A DNA stretch of 64,000 nt from Citricoccus alkalitolerans (GCF_039528175.1 NZ_BAAALH010000002.1:1488001-1552000); one strand, 5' to 3'. Positions 24,392 to 32,605 are shown, numbered from the stretch's first letter. Translations and numbers: made by a program. The notes: a model not told the origin generated them from the letters alone.

Positions 24392-25122
24392 GGCTGCCGA
24401 TCTCGGGGCTGCCCGCGCTCGACCTGCGCGAGCGCCGGCCGTCCGCCGTGGAGCAGATGGATGATCCCGACTGTGACCTGGAGGCCCTGCACCGTACCTA
24501 CCAGGGCTTCGGTGTGGTCAATCCGGTGGTCGCCGGCTGGCAGCTGACCTACCGGCGCTGGATCCGCCCCTTGCTGGATCCCGTCCGCACGGTCACGGTG
24601 CTGGACATCGGTTCCGGGGGCGGGGACCGGCCCCGCGCGCTGACGCGGCAGGCGCGGCGGGACGGGTTCCGGGTGCACATCACGGCCATTGATCCCGACG
24701 CGCGGGCCCACGCCTGGGCGACCGCGCGCCCCGCCGTGCCGGGACTGGGCTTCCGCCGGTCCACCAGCGGGGACCTGGTGGCCGCCGGCGAACGGTATGA
24801 CCTGGTGGTGTCCAACCACCTGCTCCACCACCTGGATCCGGCGGAGCTGGACGGGCTGTTGGCAGACTCCGAGCGGCTGGCCGTGCGCCGGGCCGTCCAC
24901 AGTGACATCCGGCGCAGCCCCGCAGCCTACGCCCTGTTCTCGGCCGGCGCCGGGCTGGCGAGACCGTTGTTCCCCGGTTCGTTCATCCGCCCCGACGGGC
25001 TCGCCTCGATCCGCCGCAGCTACACGCCCGCGGAGCTCGCCGCCGTGCTGCGCCCTGGCTGGCGCGTGCAGACGCAGCTGCCTTGGCGGAACCTCGCGGT
25101 CTGGGACGCCGATCGTCACTGA
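24388..25122 (+). CDS. Class I SAM-dependent methyltransferase of the polyketide locus
   Basis: A 244-residue methyltransferase. Motif I is TVLDIGSGGGDRPRAL (70-85), the acidic residue ending strand 2 lies in ITAIDPDARA, and the post-motif is YDLVVSNHLLHHLDPAELDG. Its start overlaps the stop of the type III polyketide synthase (ATGA), so the two are translationally coupled and the product probably methylates the polyketide or its starter. The methyl acceptor atom (O or C) cannot be told from sequence. The protein resembles the UbiE/Methyltransf_11-type enzymes that accompany type III synthases in actinobacteria. Confidence 0.88.
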   Translation: MRLPISGLPALDLRERRPSAVEQMDDPDCDLEALHRTYQGFGVVNPVVAGWQLTYRRWIRPLLDPVRTVTVLDIGSGGGDRPRALTRQARRDGFRVHITAIDPDARAHAWATARPAVPGLGFRRSTSGDLVAAGERYDLVVSNHLLHHLDPAELDGLLADSERLAVRRAVHSDIRRSPAAYALFSAGAGLARPLFPGSFIRPDGLASIRRSYTPAELAAVLRPGWRVQTQLPWRNLAVWDADRH

Positions 25123-25219
25123 GTGCCTGTCGCCACGGACATGGCTGGAATAGACCCTGGTCAGTCTGAGACCGAGCCCGGATAGGATGACGGCCAGGAC
25201 GAGCGAGGGGAGTGCCAGC

Positions 25220-27619
25220 ATGGCGGGTCAGGAGGTTCTCGACGGTTCACATCGCGGGCCTGCCGAGCACGAGTCCGAGCCGCATCCAGCGCTGGAGCGG
25301 TATCTTTCCCGGGCGGCCAGCCATGAAGCGCTTTTGATCCTCCGGGTTCCCGGGGGCACTGGATCGCGTCGGTTCGCGAGCGGTTGGCTCGCGGCCGGTG
25401 GTGGACCGGCCGGTGGTGAACCGGCCGGGGGTGAACCGGCCGGCGCGGACGGGCCCGGCCTCGAGTCTCGACTCCTCGACTGGGACCACGCCGCAGGTGA
25501 CCACCAGGCCTTGATACACCGGGTAGGCACCCTCCTGGCGGATTCGCTCGGAGGCAGGGTCGCCGTCGTCGCCGGACCGACCGTACCGGTGCATCGCCTG
25601 ATGGCCGCCTATCCGAGCTCATTGGTCGGCCCACGGGACGTGATGCTCACACAGGAGGAGGTGGCTGGCCTCAGTGGCCGGGGCACTGGTGATGAGGTCT
25701 TCGCCCAGGTGGGTGGGTGGTTGGAGGCCGCGGAGGTGTTGTTGGCGGATATCGGAGATCTCGAGGGGGCTCGGTCTGCGGTGCTCTCGCCCCTGCTGCG
25801 CTGGATCGCAGCCCGGGACCCGGAGCGGCTGGCCGCTGCCACGGCCTTCCTGCCCGAGGTCACGGAACAGACGCTCGAGGCCTTCCGCCCGGACCTGTCC
25901 GGCAGGGTGCCGACCATTGAGGAGCTCCGGGAATTGGGGCTGCTGTGCCGTGACAGTGGGGGCCGGTGGTTCATGCCTGAGCTCGTGCGGAACCTGCTGC
26001 AGCAGACGTGCCGAGAGCAGGACCCACAGCAGGCCAGCACCCTCAGCCTCGCGGCGGCGCAGGCCACGGCCGGCACTGGGAGCGTGGAGCAGGCCATGGA
26101 GACCGCATTTGAGTCGCGCTCCTGGAACCGGATCGCCGAGCTGATGCTCGAGCACTGGGTGGACCTCTACATCGCCAATGCCCAACTGCTGGGGAAGTTC
26201 ATGGCCCGCCTGCCCCGGTTTTTGCTGGAACAGGTGGACGCGATCGGTGTGGCAGCCCGGATCGCGGCCGGGGCAGGTCCGGACCGGATGGTGTTCCTGC
26301 TCCCGAGCCTGGCGCCGGACTACGATCGGGACGAGACCGCCCACCGGCTGCGGAGGACCACGGAACGGCTGTACCGGTCTCCCGGCACCCGTGCGCTGAC
26401 GATGGGCATGCTGGAACTGAGCCACCTCCGGCTGGCCGGGCACTTCACCGAGTCCGGCCACGCCGGCCTGCGGCTGCGCCAGGCCCTGGAGAAGGCCACG
26501 GCCCAGAACGGGGTCCGCCCCGTGTTGGCAGGGTTCACAGAATTGCAGGCGGGAATCTCGCTCCATCTGGCGGACCGGTTGGCGGAGGCACGGGCGGCTT
26601 TCGAGGCGGCTGCCCACTGGACACGCGGTGGTGTCAGTGACTACGTCTATGCCGATGCCTGCGGCAAACTGGCGCTCCTCGCCGTGCATGAAGGGAACAT
26701 GGAAACGGCCCGCCATTGGCTGGGCCTGCACGAGCCGCCGTTGTCCACGGTGAAATGGGGTCACCCCATGGTGGCCCGCGCCGGGACGCTCGCCCGAATC
26801 GAGTTGGCGCTGGCTGACCTCGATGTGGCTGCCGCCCGCGAGCAGCTGGCCCTGTTGCCCGCGGAGGTGGACACGGACGAGTACTGGTGCGCCCACGCTC
26901 GCGTGCTGGCCCTGACCCGAACCCTCGAGGGTCACCCGGACGAGGCCGCAGGACTGGTGGTCGGCTGGCGCCAGGAACGGACCTACTCGGCGCGGGCCCC
27001 CCTGTCCGACCGGTTGCTGACGGAGGCCTTCCACCTGGCCCGTCACGTGCACGGGGAGAACACGCCCGTACCGCAGTGGGAGCGCAGCCCCGGCCTGGCG
27101 AACCTGGAGGCCCTGCGCTGCCTGCGTACCGGGAACCCGGATGAGGCCGCGAGCGCCCTGCACCGGCCCGTGCGCACCGGACGCCGGAACATCGCCGTCG
27201 CCGCGCTGCTGAGAGAGCTCGCGCGCACGGGGGCAGATCCGGCGACGTCGGATCCGCAGGTGATCGGTTCCGCCGCTGAGGCGCGGGCCTCAGGCGCGGC
27301 GCTCGCGGACCTGGCCGGACTGCATCAGCTGGGCTGGACGCCCGCACTGCACGCCGGCGGCGTGCTGGACCAGGACGACGTGGACCGGCTGGACGCGCTC
27401 GGCCTCCCGGTCACTGATCTGACTCCGCGGCCCGGGCTGACCCAACGGGAACAGACGGTCCTGGACCTGTTGCGGCAGGGCATGACCCGGAAGCAGATGG
27501 CCGAAGCCACCTTCCGGTCAGAGAACACCATCAAGGCGCAGCTGAGCAGCCTATACGCCAAGCTGGGCGCTGCCAGTGCTGCAGAGGCCCTGCAGCAGGC
27601 CCGTCACTACGGGCTCTGA
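25220..27619 (+). CDS. Large LuxR-type regulator with degenerate MalT-like NTPase (regulator 2)
   Basis: A 799-residue paralogue of the protein at 20739-23147. Shared blocks include LQAGISLHLADR and the C-terminal helix-turn-helix (MTRKQMAEATFRSENTIKAQ, SLYAKLGAASAAEALQQARH). Where a P-loop is expected the sequence reads PGGTGSRRF, so nucleotide binding is probably lost here too. After this comes a GGxPA triple repeat absent from regulator 1. The ATG at 25220 is preferred because GAGGGGAG lies seven bases upstream; an ATG eleven codons earlier has no comparable site. The gene follows the methyltransferase by 97 bp and precedes the flavin monooxygenase by 13 bp. The pair of regulators may act together, possibly as heterodimers. 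Confidence 0.85.
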   Translation: MAGQEVLDGSHRGPAEHESEPHPALERYLSRAASHEALLILRVPGGTGSRRFASGWLAAGGGPAGGEPAGGEPAGADGPGLESRLLDWDHAAGDHQALIHRVGTLLADSLGGRVAVVAGPTVPVHRLMAAYPSSLVGPRDVMLTQEEVAGLSGRGTGDEVFAQVGGWLEAAEVLLADIGDLEGARSAVLSPLLRWIAARDPERLAAATAFLPEVTEQTLEAFRPDLSGRVPTIEELRELGLLCRDSGGRWFMPELVRNLLQQTCREQDPQQASTLSLAAAQATAGTGSVEQAMETAFESRSWNRIAELMLEHWVDLYIANAQLLGKFMARLPRFLLEQVDAIGVAARIAAGAGPDRMVFLLPSLAPDYDRDETAHRLRRTTERLYRSPGTRALTMGMLELSHLRLAGHFTESGHAGLRLRQALEKATAQNGVRPVLAGFTELQAGISLHLADRLAEARAAFEAAAHWTRGGVSDYVYADACGKLALLAVHEGNMETARHWLGLHEPPLSTVKWGHPMVARAGTLARIELALADLDVAAAREQLALLPAEVDTDEYWCAHARVLALTRTLEGHPDEAAGLVVGWRQERTYSARAPLSDRLLTEAFHLARHVHGENTPVPQWERSPGLANLEALRCLRTGNPDEAASALHRPVRTGRRNIAVAALLRELARTGADPATSDPQVIGSAAEARASGAALADLAGLHQLGWTPALHAGGVLDQDDVDRLDALGLPVTDLTPRPGLTQREQTVLDLLRQGMTRKQMAEATFRSENTIKAQLSSLYAKLGAASAAEALQQARHYGL
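25396..25440 (+). repeat. Three tandem 15-bp units inside regulator 2
   Basis: Units of 15 bases (CGGTGGTGGACCGGC, CGGTGGTGAACCGGC, CGGGGGTGAACCGGC) encode a Gly-Gly-x-Pro-Ala repeat just after the degenerate P-loop. Being a multiple of three it keeps frame, and copy number may vary between strains. Confidence 0.85.
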
Positions 27620-27632
27620 GCAGAAGGGTCAG

Positions 27633-28997
27633 ATGGCACACACGGAGGTTCTCATCGTCGGCGCCGGTCCGGTCGGCCTGTTCCTGGCCGGACTCCTCGC
27701 GACGCGGGGTGTGAACGTGGCCGTGCTGGAGCGCCGTGAGCACCCGCGGGAGCACTCGCGTGCCATCGGCCTGCACCCGCCGGCCCTGGACGCGCTCGCC
27801 GTCTTGCATCTGGACCGGGCCGCAGTGGCCGAGGGCCTGGCGGTGCGCCGCGGGTTCGGTGAGGGGGATGGCCGCCTGCTCGGCGAGATGACCTTCGAGC
27901 ATGTCCATCCGCGGCACCCGTTCGTCCTGACACTGCCGCAGTCACGGACCGAGCACCTGCTCGCCGAGCACCTGGAGCGGCTGGCCCCCGGCGCGCTGCA
28001 TCGTGGGGTGGAGGTGGTGGGCCTGGACCAGCCCGCCGACGACGACGGTGGCCCGGTCCGAGTGTCCGTCCGGCCGGTGGGGGAGAGTCGCGCTGACGCA
28101 GTCGCAGTGGCGGAGGCTGGCCCTGAAGCCTGGACGGCCGACGTGATCGTGGCCGCGGACGGCGCCCACAGCACGGTGCGCCGCCTGGCGGGTATCGGCA
28201 CGGACCGTAAGGACTGGGGAGACAGTTACCTGATGGGTGACTTCACCGACCGAGAGGACCCTACCGGACAAGGGATCGATCCGACCGCCGTCATCCAGCT
28301 GCACCGGGACGGCGTGGTCGAGTCCTTCCCGCTGCCCGGCGGTCAGCGGCGCTGGGTGGTGCACACCGGCCGGCAGCAACGGCCGGTGCGCGCCGAGGAC
28401 CTGGTCGCGCTACTCCGCGAACGCCATGGCGCGCAGAGGACTGCGAATACCTCAGCCCTACCGGAACTGCCAGATCCCGAGAGTGCCACCATGGTCCGGT
28501 CCTTCTCCGTGTACCGGCAACTGGCCCGCCGCATGGTAGCCGGACGCACGGTGCTGATCGGTGACGCGGCTCATGCCATCAGCCCGATCGGCGGCCAGGG
28601 GATGACCCTGGGCTGGCTGGACGCACTGGCGCTCTCACCTTTACTGGCTGACACCCCCTCACGGCGCGGGCCAAGGGACACCCCACCACTTTGCGGGCGG
28701 AAACAAGTACTTTTTTCTGCCCGCAAAGTCGGAGGGGCCGGGGAAGCGGAAGCGGACCGTGGGGCGCTGACGTCGGGACCGTTAGAGGACCGTCCGGAGT
28801 TCGCCGCCTGGGAACGAAGCCGACAACGCGCCGCTCTCCGGGCCGCCCGCCAGGCGGAGGCCAACATGCTGCTGGGGCGCCCCCTGGCCTCGATCATCTG
28901 CCGCGGCCGGGACGGCCTGGCCCGGAGCGTCATGGCGACACCTCTGAGGCACCGGCTGGCGCGGCTGTACACCATGGGCTGGGCGGGGCAGCCATGA
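27633..28997 (+). CDS. FAD-dependent aromatic-hydroxylase-type monooxygenase carrying a palindrome insertion
   Basis: A 454-residue class A flavoprotein monooxygenase. The Rossmann motif is LIVGAGPVGLFLAGLLATRG (7-26), the DG motif is VIVAADGAHSTVRRLAG and the GD motif VLIGDAAHAISPIGGQGM (about 307-324). Relatives hydroxylate aromatic or polyketide rings with NAD(P)H and O2. After the GD motif and GWLDALALSPLLA, relatives normally run within 10-20 residues into the last helices (here WERSRQRAALRAARQAEANM). This protein has about 35-40 extra residues, of which 352-366 are encoded by copy 3 of the dispersed palindrome. The frame is kept. The ATG at 27633 has AAGGG upstream and lies 13 bp after regulator 2. 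It overlaps the TSUP gene by ATGA. Its likely job is hydroxylating the type III polyketide. Confidence 0.88.
   Translation: MAHTEVLIVGAGPVGLFLAGLLATRGVNVAVLERREHPREHSRAIGLHPPALDALAVLHLDRAAVAEGLAVRRGFGEGDGRLLGEMTFEHVHPRHPFVLTLPQSRTEHLLAEHLERLAPGALHRGVEVVGLDQPADDDGGPVRVSVRPVGESRADAVAVAEAGPEAWTADVIVAADGAHSTVRRLAGIGTDRKDWGDSYLMGDFTDREDPTGQGIDPTAVIQLHRDGVVESFPLPGGQRRWVVHTGRQQRPVRAEDLVALLRERHGAQRTANTSALPELPDPESATMVRSFSVYRQLARRMVAGRTVLIGDAAHAISPIGGQGMTLGWLDALALSPLLADTPSRRGPRDTPPLCGRKQVLFSARKVGGAGEAEADRGALTSGPLEDRPEFAAWERSRQRAALRAARQAEANMLLGRPLASIICRGRDGLARSVMATPLRHRLARLYTMGWAGQP
28688..28729. repeat. Dispersed palindrome, copy 3, inside a coding region
   Basis: A 42-bp inverted repeat with outer arms ACTTTGCGGGC and GCCCGCAAAGT and centre AAGTACTT; the two arms differ at two of 21 positions. 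It lies in frame in the monooxygenase gene and encodes LCGRKQVLFSARK. Copy 2 at 20505, read in the equivalent frame, would give the similar LCGQISVLISARK. Confidence 0.93.
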
Positions 28998-29743
28998 CCG
29001 TCGGCGTCGTCATCGCCGCCGTTGCCGCCATCCTGGTCGGCTCGGCCCTGCAGAGGCTCTCCGGCACCGGGGTGGGACTGGTGGTGGCCCCCGTGCTAGC
29101 CCTGCTGATGGGGCCAGCGCTCGGGGTATTCGTGACGAACTCGACCACGGTGGTCTCCGGCTTCCTCATCATGCTCGCCGTGATCCGAGACGTGGACTGG
29201 AAGCGCTATCTGATCTTCCTGCCCATGGCACTGCTAGGGGCAGTCCCGGCGGCCTTCATGGTGCGGGAACTCGATGCCGGGTGGCTGAACATCGTCATCG
29301 GCGCGGTGGTGCTGGTGGCCCTGGCGCTGACCTTCGGCACCCCCTCCGTGCCACGGATCCGATCCCCTTTCCTGACGGCCGCCGCCGGGGCGGTCGGAGG
29401 CTTCCTGAACACCAGTGCTGGTGTGGCCGCGCCGGCCATGGTGATGTACTCGAGGTTCGCCCGCTGGGATCAGCGCTCTTTCGCGGCCACCATGCAGCCC
29501 ACGTTCATGACCATGGGCCTCTTCTCGGTGGGGATGAAATTGGCGGTCGGAGCCACGACGTTCGACCAGCTTCCGCCGTGGTGGCTGTTCCCGATCATCG
29601 TGGTCACCGTGGTGGTCGGCATCCGGTTGGGCGGGTGGCTGGCCGGGAAGGTCTCGTTGCGGACCGCGCGGACGGTGGCGATCACGCTGGCCGGGCTGGG
29701 CGGGGCCGTGGCGCTCGTCAGGGGCTTGCTGGCGTTGGTCTGA
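28994..29743 (+). CDS. TSUP (TauE/SafE) family membrane transporter
   Basis: A 249-residue membrane protein with about eight predicted helices and the two-fold repeat of the TSUP/DUF81 family. It has the conserved GTGVGLVVAPVLALL near the start and the internal counterpart GAVGGFLNTSAGVAAPAMV in the second half. Family members export or import sulfite, sulfonates, sulfoacetate or other organic anions. The ATG overlaps the monooxygenase stop (ATGA), so it belongs to the polyketide locus transcript and might export its product or a by-product; that role is inference. The housekeeping gene glmM follows after 59 bp. Confidence 0.88.
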   Translation: MTVGVVIAAVAAILVGSALQRLSGTGVGLVVAPVLALLMGPALGVFVTNSTTVVSGFLIMLAVIRDVDWKRYLIFLPMALLGAVPAAFMVRELDAGWLNIVIGAVVLVALALTFGTPSVPRIRSPFLTAAAGAVGGFLNTSAGVAAPAMVMYSRFARWDQRSFAATMQPTFMTMGLFSVGMKLAVGATTFDQLPPWWLFPIIVVTVVVGIRLGGWLAGKVSLRTARTVAITLAGLGGAVALVRGLLALV

Positions 29744-29802
29744 AGGACCCGAGCCACGCCGTGACGAGGATTATCCAGTCAGGGGGCATAGAATCCACGG
29801 TG

Positions 29803-31161
29803 ATGAGCAGATTATTCGGAACTGACGGCGTCCGTGGCCTGGCCAATGGGATCCTGACCGTCGAATTGTCGATCCAACTGGCCCAGTCCGCCGCCGTGGT
29901 GCTGGGGCACCAGGAGACCCACGGGCGCCGCCCGGTCGCCGTGGTGGCCCGAGATCCCCGCATCAGCGGTGAGTTCATCATCTCCGCGGTCTCGGCCGGC
30001 CTGGCCAGCGCGGGCGTGGACGTCTACGACGCCGGCGTGCTCCCCACCCCGGCCGCAGCCTTCCTCGTGGACGACCTGGACGCGGACTTCGGCGTGATGA
30101 TCTCCGCGTCCCACAACCCGGCCCCGGACAACGGCATCAAGTTCCTGGCGCGCGGTGGCGAGAAGCTCACCGACGAGCAGGAGGACGCCATCCAGCGGCA
30201 GATGGACGAGGAGCCACACCGGCCGACCGGCGGCGACGTCGGGCGGATCCAGCGCTTCGCGGACGCCGAGGACCGCTACGTCCTGCACCTGCTCAAGACC
30301 CTGCCGCACCGCCTCGACGGACTGAAGGTCGTGCTCGACTGCGCCCACGGTGCCGCCGCCGGGTGCTCGCCGGAGGTCTTCAAGGCCGCCGGCGCCGACG
30401 TCGTGGTGATCGGTGCGGACCCGGACGGCATCAATATCAACGACGGCTATGGCTCCACCCACCTGGAGAAGCTCCAGGCCAAGGTGGTGGAGACCGGCGC
30501 GGACTTCGGCATCGCCCATGACGGCGACGCCGACCGGTGCCTGGCCGTGGACGCCACCGGCACGGTGGTGGACGGGGACCAGATCATGGGGATCCTCGCG
30601 GTGGCCCTCAAGGAGGGCGGCCGCCTCAAGGAGGACACCCTCGTGGTGACCGTGATGAGCAACCTCGGGCTGAAGCTGGCCATGCAGCGCGAGGGCGTCC
30701 GCCTGGTGGAGACGAAGGTGGGGGACCGCTACGTGCTGGCCGGCATGAAGCACGGCAGCTACTCCCTGGGCGGCGAGCAGTCCGGCCACGTGATCTTCTC
30801 CGACTACGCCACCACCGGTGACGGCGTGCTGACCGGCCTGCAGCTGGGTGCCCGCATGGCGGAGAGCGGCAAGACCCTGGCCGAGCTGGCCGGGGTGATG
30901 GAACGCCTCCCGCAGGTGCTCATCAACGTCAAGGACGTGGACCGGGGGCGCGCGGCGGAGGATGCCGAGGTCCAGGCCGCCGTGGCAGACGCCGAGGCCC
31001 GCCTGGGCGAGACCGGCCGGGTGCTGCTGCGCCCCTCCGGGACCGAGCCCGTGGTCCGCGTGATGGTGGAGGCCTCCGACGAGGAGCAGGCTCGCCGCGA
31101 GGCCGAGGACTTGGCCACGGTGGTCGAGCGCGAGCTCGCGCTCTCCGCCGACGCGGTCTGA
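29803..31161 (+). CDS. glmM: Phosphoglucosamine mutase GlmM
   Basis: A 452-residue alpha-D-phosphohexomutase converting glucosamine-6-phosphate to glucosamine-1-phosphate for UDP-GlcNAc and peptidoglycan synthesis. It opens with SRLFGTDGVRGLAN. The phosphoserine loop is MISASHNPAPDNGIKF (Ser103), the metal-binding loop is HDGDADRCLAVD, the sugar-specificity loop GGEQSGHVIFSDYATTGDG and the phosphate-binding loop RPSGTEPVVRVMVEA. All four mutase loops are intact and the length is normal. The ATG at 29803 begins the conserved N-terminus, and the ribosome site is weak. GlmS, the enzyme before it in the pathway, is encoded at 51628. Confidence 0.98.
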   Translation: MSRLFGTDGVRGLANGILTVELSIQLAQSAAVVLGHQETHGRRPVAVVARDPRISGEFIISAVSAGLASAGVDVYDAGVLPTPAAAFLVDDLDADFGVMISASHNPAPDNGIKFLARGGEKLTDEQEDAIQRQMDEEPHRPTGGDVGRIQRFADAEDRYVLHLLKTLPHRLDGLKVVLDCAHGAAAGCSPEVFKAAGADVVVIGADPDGININDGYGSTHLEKLQAKVVETGADFGIAHDGDADRCLAVDATGTVVDGDQIMGILAVALKEGGRLKEDTLVVTVMSNLGLKLAMQREGVRLVETKVGDRYVLAGMKHGSYSLGGEQSGHVIFSDYATTGDGVLTGLQLGARMAESGKTLAELAGVMERLPQVLINVKDVDRGRAAEDAEVQAAVADAEARLGETGRVLLRPSGTEPVVRVMVEASDEEQARREAEDLATVVERELALSADAV

Positions 31162-31163
31162 GT

Positions 31164-31406
31164 GTGACCGAGGAACGCCCGCCTGGGGAGGATCCTGCTG
31201 AGCCAGATCCGGCCGAGATCGATCCGGCGGCGATTGACCCGGCAGAGACGGACCCCGCCCGGGAGGTGTCGCCGATCGGCAAGTGGATGGTCTTCCTGGT
31301 GTGTGCGGTCGCCACCGCGGTGCTCGTGGCGCTGGTCTGTTTCGCCATCAGCCTGCCGGCCTGTGAGGATCCGCCGAACTCCTGGACCCCATGCATCGGA
31401 CCGTGA
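31164..31406 (+). CDS. Small single-pass membrane protein with DPAxx repeats
   Basis: An 80-residue protein starting at a GTG two bases after the glmM stop. Residues 10-34 are five tandem DPAxx units (acidic, proline-rich). Then come a short basic patch (IGKW), one transmembrane helix (MVFLVCAVATAVLVALVCFA) and a C-terminal tail with two cysteines (ACEDPPNSWTPCIGP). The topology should be cytoplasmic N-terminus and extracytoplasmic tail. No family is recognised. The tight spacing to glmM argues that it is expressed, and a terminator follows at 31455. Function unknown. Confidence 0.6.
   Translation: MTEERPPGEDPAEPDPAEIDPAAIDPAETDPAREVSPIGKWMVFLVCAVATAVLVALVCFAISLPACEDPPNSWTPCIGP
31191..31265 (+). 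repeat. Five tandem 15-bp units encoding DPAxx
   Basis: Five consecutive 15-base units, each beginning GAT or GAC followed by a proline and an alanine codon, make up the N-terminal repeat of the small membrane protein at 31164. The units have diverged at third positions, so the repeat is not recent. Confidence 0.8.
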
Positions 31407-31454
31407 ACTGAGTCAGGCGCGCAGTCGACTGCGAGGTCAGGGATGGAGCACGAG

Positions 31455-31489
31455 CAAGGGCGCGATTCCCGGCTGGGATCGCGCCCTTG
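31455..31489. terminator. Bidirectional stem-loop between convergent glmM unit and mscL
   Basis: Perfect 12-bp arms CAAGGGCGCGAT and ATCGCGCCCTTG enclose TCCCGGCTGGG, which can itself pair in part. It stands between the convergent ends of the small membrane protein (31406) and mscL (31527), so it can serve both strands. There is only a short TTGGTTG tract after it. Confidence 0.7.
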
Positions 31490-31526
31490 GTTGCCCGCGG
31501 TGGGCGGTAGCGGTCGTCCAGTGTGG

Positions 31527-31952
31527 TCAGTTCCCCGTCCGCGGAGGCACGGAGCCATCGCCGCGGTTCGCGGCCAGCAGGTCGCGGATCTCGGTGAGGA
31601 GGACGACGTCGTCGGAGATCTCCACGGCATCCGGGTCGATGCCGAGCTTGCGATTGCGCATCTCGATCATCTTGTTCATGGGCATCACGACGACGAAGTA
31701 GATGGCCGCGGCGATGAGCAGGAAGTTGACGACGGCGGTCAGCAGCACCCCGAACCGGATGTCATTGCCGTTGAGGGTGACCACGGCGAACGAGTCGAAG
31801 TTCGGCGCCTTGGTCAGGCCGGAGATGAATGGCATCAACACAGAATCGACCATGGCGGTGATGACGGCGCCGAAGGCGGAACCGATGACGACGGCAACCG
31901 CCAAGTCGATGACGTTGCCCTTCATGATGAAGTCTTTGAATCCCTGGAGCAT
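31527..31952 (-). CDS. mscL: Large-conductance mechanosensitive channel MscL
   Basis: A 141-residue two-helix channel that opens under membrane tension after osmotic downshock. It has the amphipathic N-terminal helix and first pore helix MLQGFKDFIMKGNVIDLAV followed by VVIGSAFGAVITAMVDSVLMP. The second helix is FGVLLTAVVNFLLIAAAIYF, and the cytoplasmic bundle includes LLTEIRDLLA. The ATG at 31952 starts exactly at the conserved N-terminus and has GAGG upstream. It is transcribed leftwards and convergent with the glmM unit. Confidence 0.97.
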   Translation of the reverse strand: MLQGFKDFIMKGNVIDLAVAVVIGSAFGAVITAMVDSVLMPFISGLTKAPNFDSFAVVTLNGNDIRFGVLLTAVVNFLLIAAAIYFVVVMPMNKMIEMRNRKLGIDPDAVEISDDVVLLTEIRDLLAANRGDGSVPPRTGN

Positions 31953-32053
31953 GGCCTCAACGTAGACCGATCGGGCCCCGGCGGCCATCACATCCGGGGT
32001 GACACGCCGGGGACACTGGCCCTCCCATCACAGAGACGTGCAGGTCAGGGGCA

Positions 32054-32605
32054 TCACCACCGGTGTGCCACGTCGACGACGAGTCGCGATCCGGAGCCCG
32101 GACCGTCGAGAATCATCACCCGGTACGGCAACTGGGCGCGGTTGCCGATGCCGAAGACGGTGTGGCCCTCGAAGCTGCCGCCGTAGGCCACCTGCCGGAA
32201 GGTGGAGTACCCGGCCACGTTGGCCACGTTGTCCCAATTGGACGGATTGTAGGTGGGCCGGCCAGCGGAGTTGTAGGCGTTGGCGTAGACGGTGATGCTC
32301 AGGTCCCGTCCGACCATCGGAATGTGGGTGCCGGTGCCGACCTCCTGGATGGATCCGTAGCGCGTCGCATAGCCCTTGACCTTGTAGTTCAGGTCCACGA
32401 CCAACCGGTCGTAGCAGTCGTGCCGCCCGGTGCGGACCCCGGTGACCTGGGCGCTGGACATGGTGGAGACGGACTTGGCGGTGGAACCCCACGTGATGCC
32501 GCAGTACGGGGCCGCCGCGGCCGGTGGTGGGGCGGCCGCACTCATGCCCGTGGCGAGTCCCACGGCGAGAACGAAGGTCACGAGGGTTGCAAGTGGTTTC
32601 TTCAT
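32054..32605 (-). CDS. Secreted AMIN-like domain protein
   Basis: A 183-residue secreted protein. An N-terminal signal peptide (MKKPLATLVTFVLAVGLATG, cleavage near AAAAP at about 40) is followed by one beta-rich domain. It contains WGSTAKSVSTMSSAQVTGVR, CYDRLVVDLN and PYRVMILDGPGSGSRLVVDV, which resembles the AMIN-like domain found in many actinobacterial exported proteins. AMIN domains commonly bind peptidoglycan or direct proteins to the envelope, but the role of the actinobacterial group is not known. Two cysteines (about residues 43 and 70) may form a disulfide. The ATG at 32605 has GAAGAAGG upstream. It probably belongs to the cell envelope like its neighbours mscL and the VanY-type peptidase. 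Confidence 0.75.
   Translation of the reverse strand: MKKPLATLVTFVLAVGLATGMSAAAPPPAAAAPYCGITWGSTAKSVSTMSSAQVTGVRTGRHDCYDRLVVDLNYKVKGYATRYGSIQEVGTGTHIPMVGRDLSITVYANAYNSAGRPTYNPSNWDNVANVAGYSTFRQVAYGGSFEGHTVFGIGNRAQLPYRVMILDGPGSGSRLVVDVAHRW

Noticed and set aside
25619..27163. 514-codon minus-strand frame within regulator 2
   Set aside because: A shadow of the plus-strand gene: Gln/Gly/Arg/His-rich composition typical of antisense frames in high-GC DNA.
31164..31265. DPAxx repeat as a possible CRISPR-like or VNTR array
   Set aside because: The units are contiguous without spacers, diverged, in frame and inside a probable small gene.
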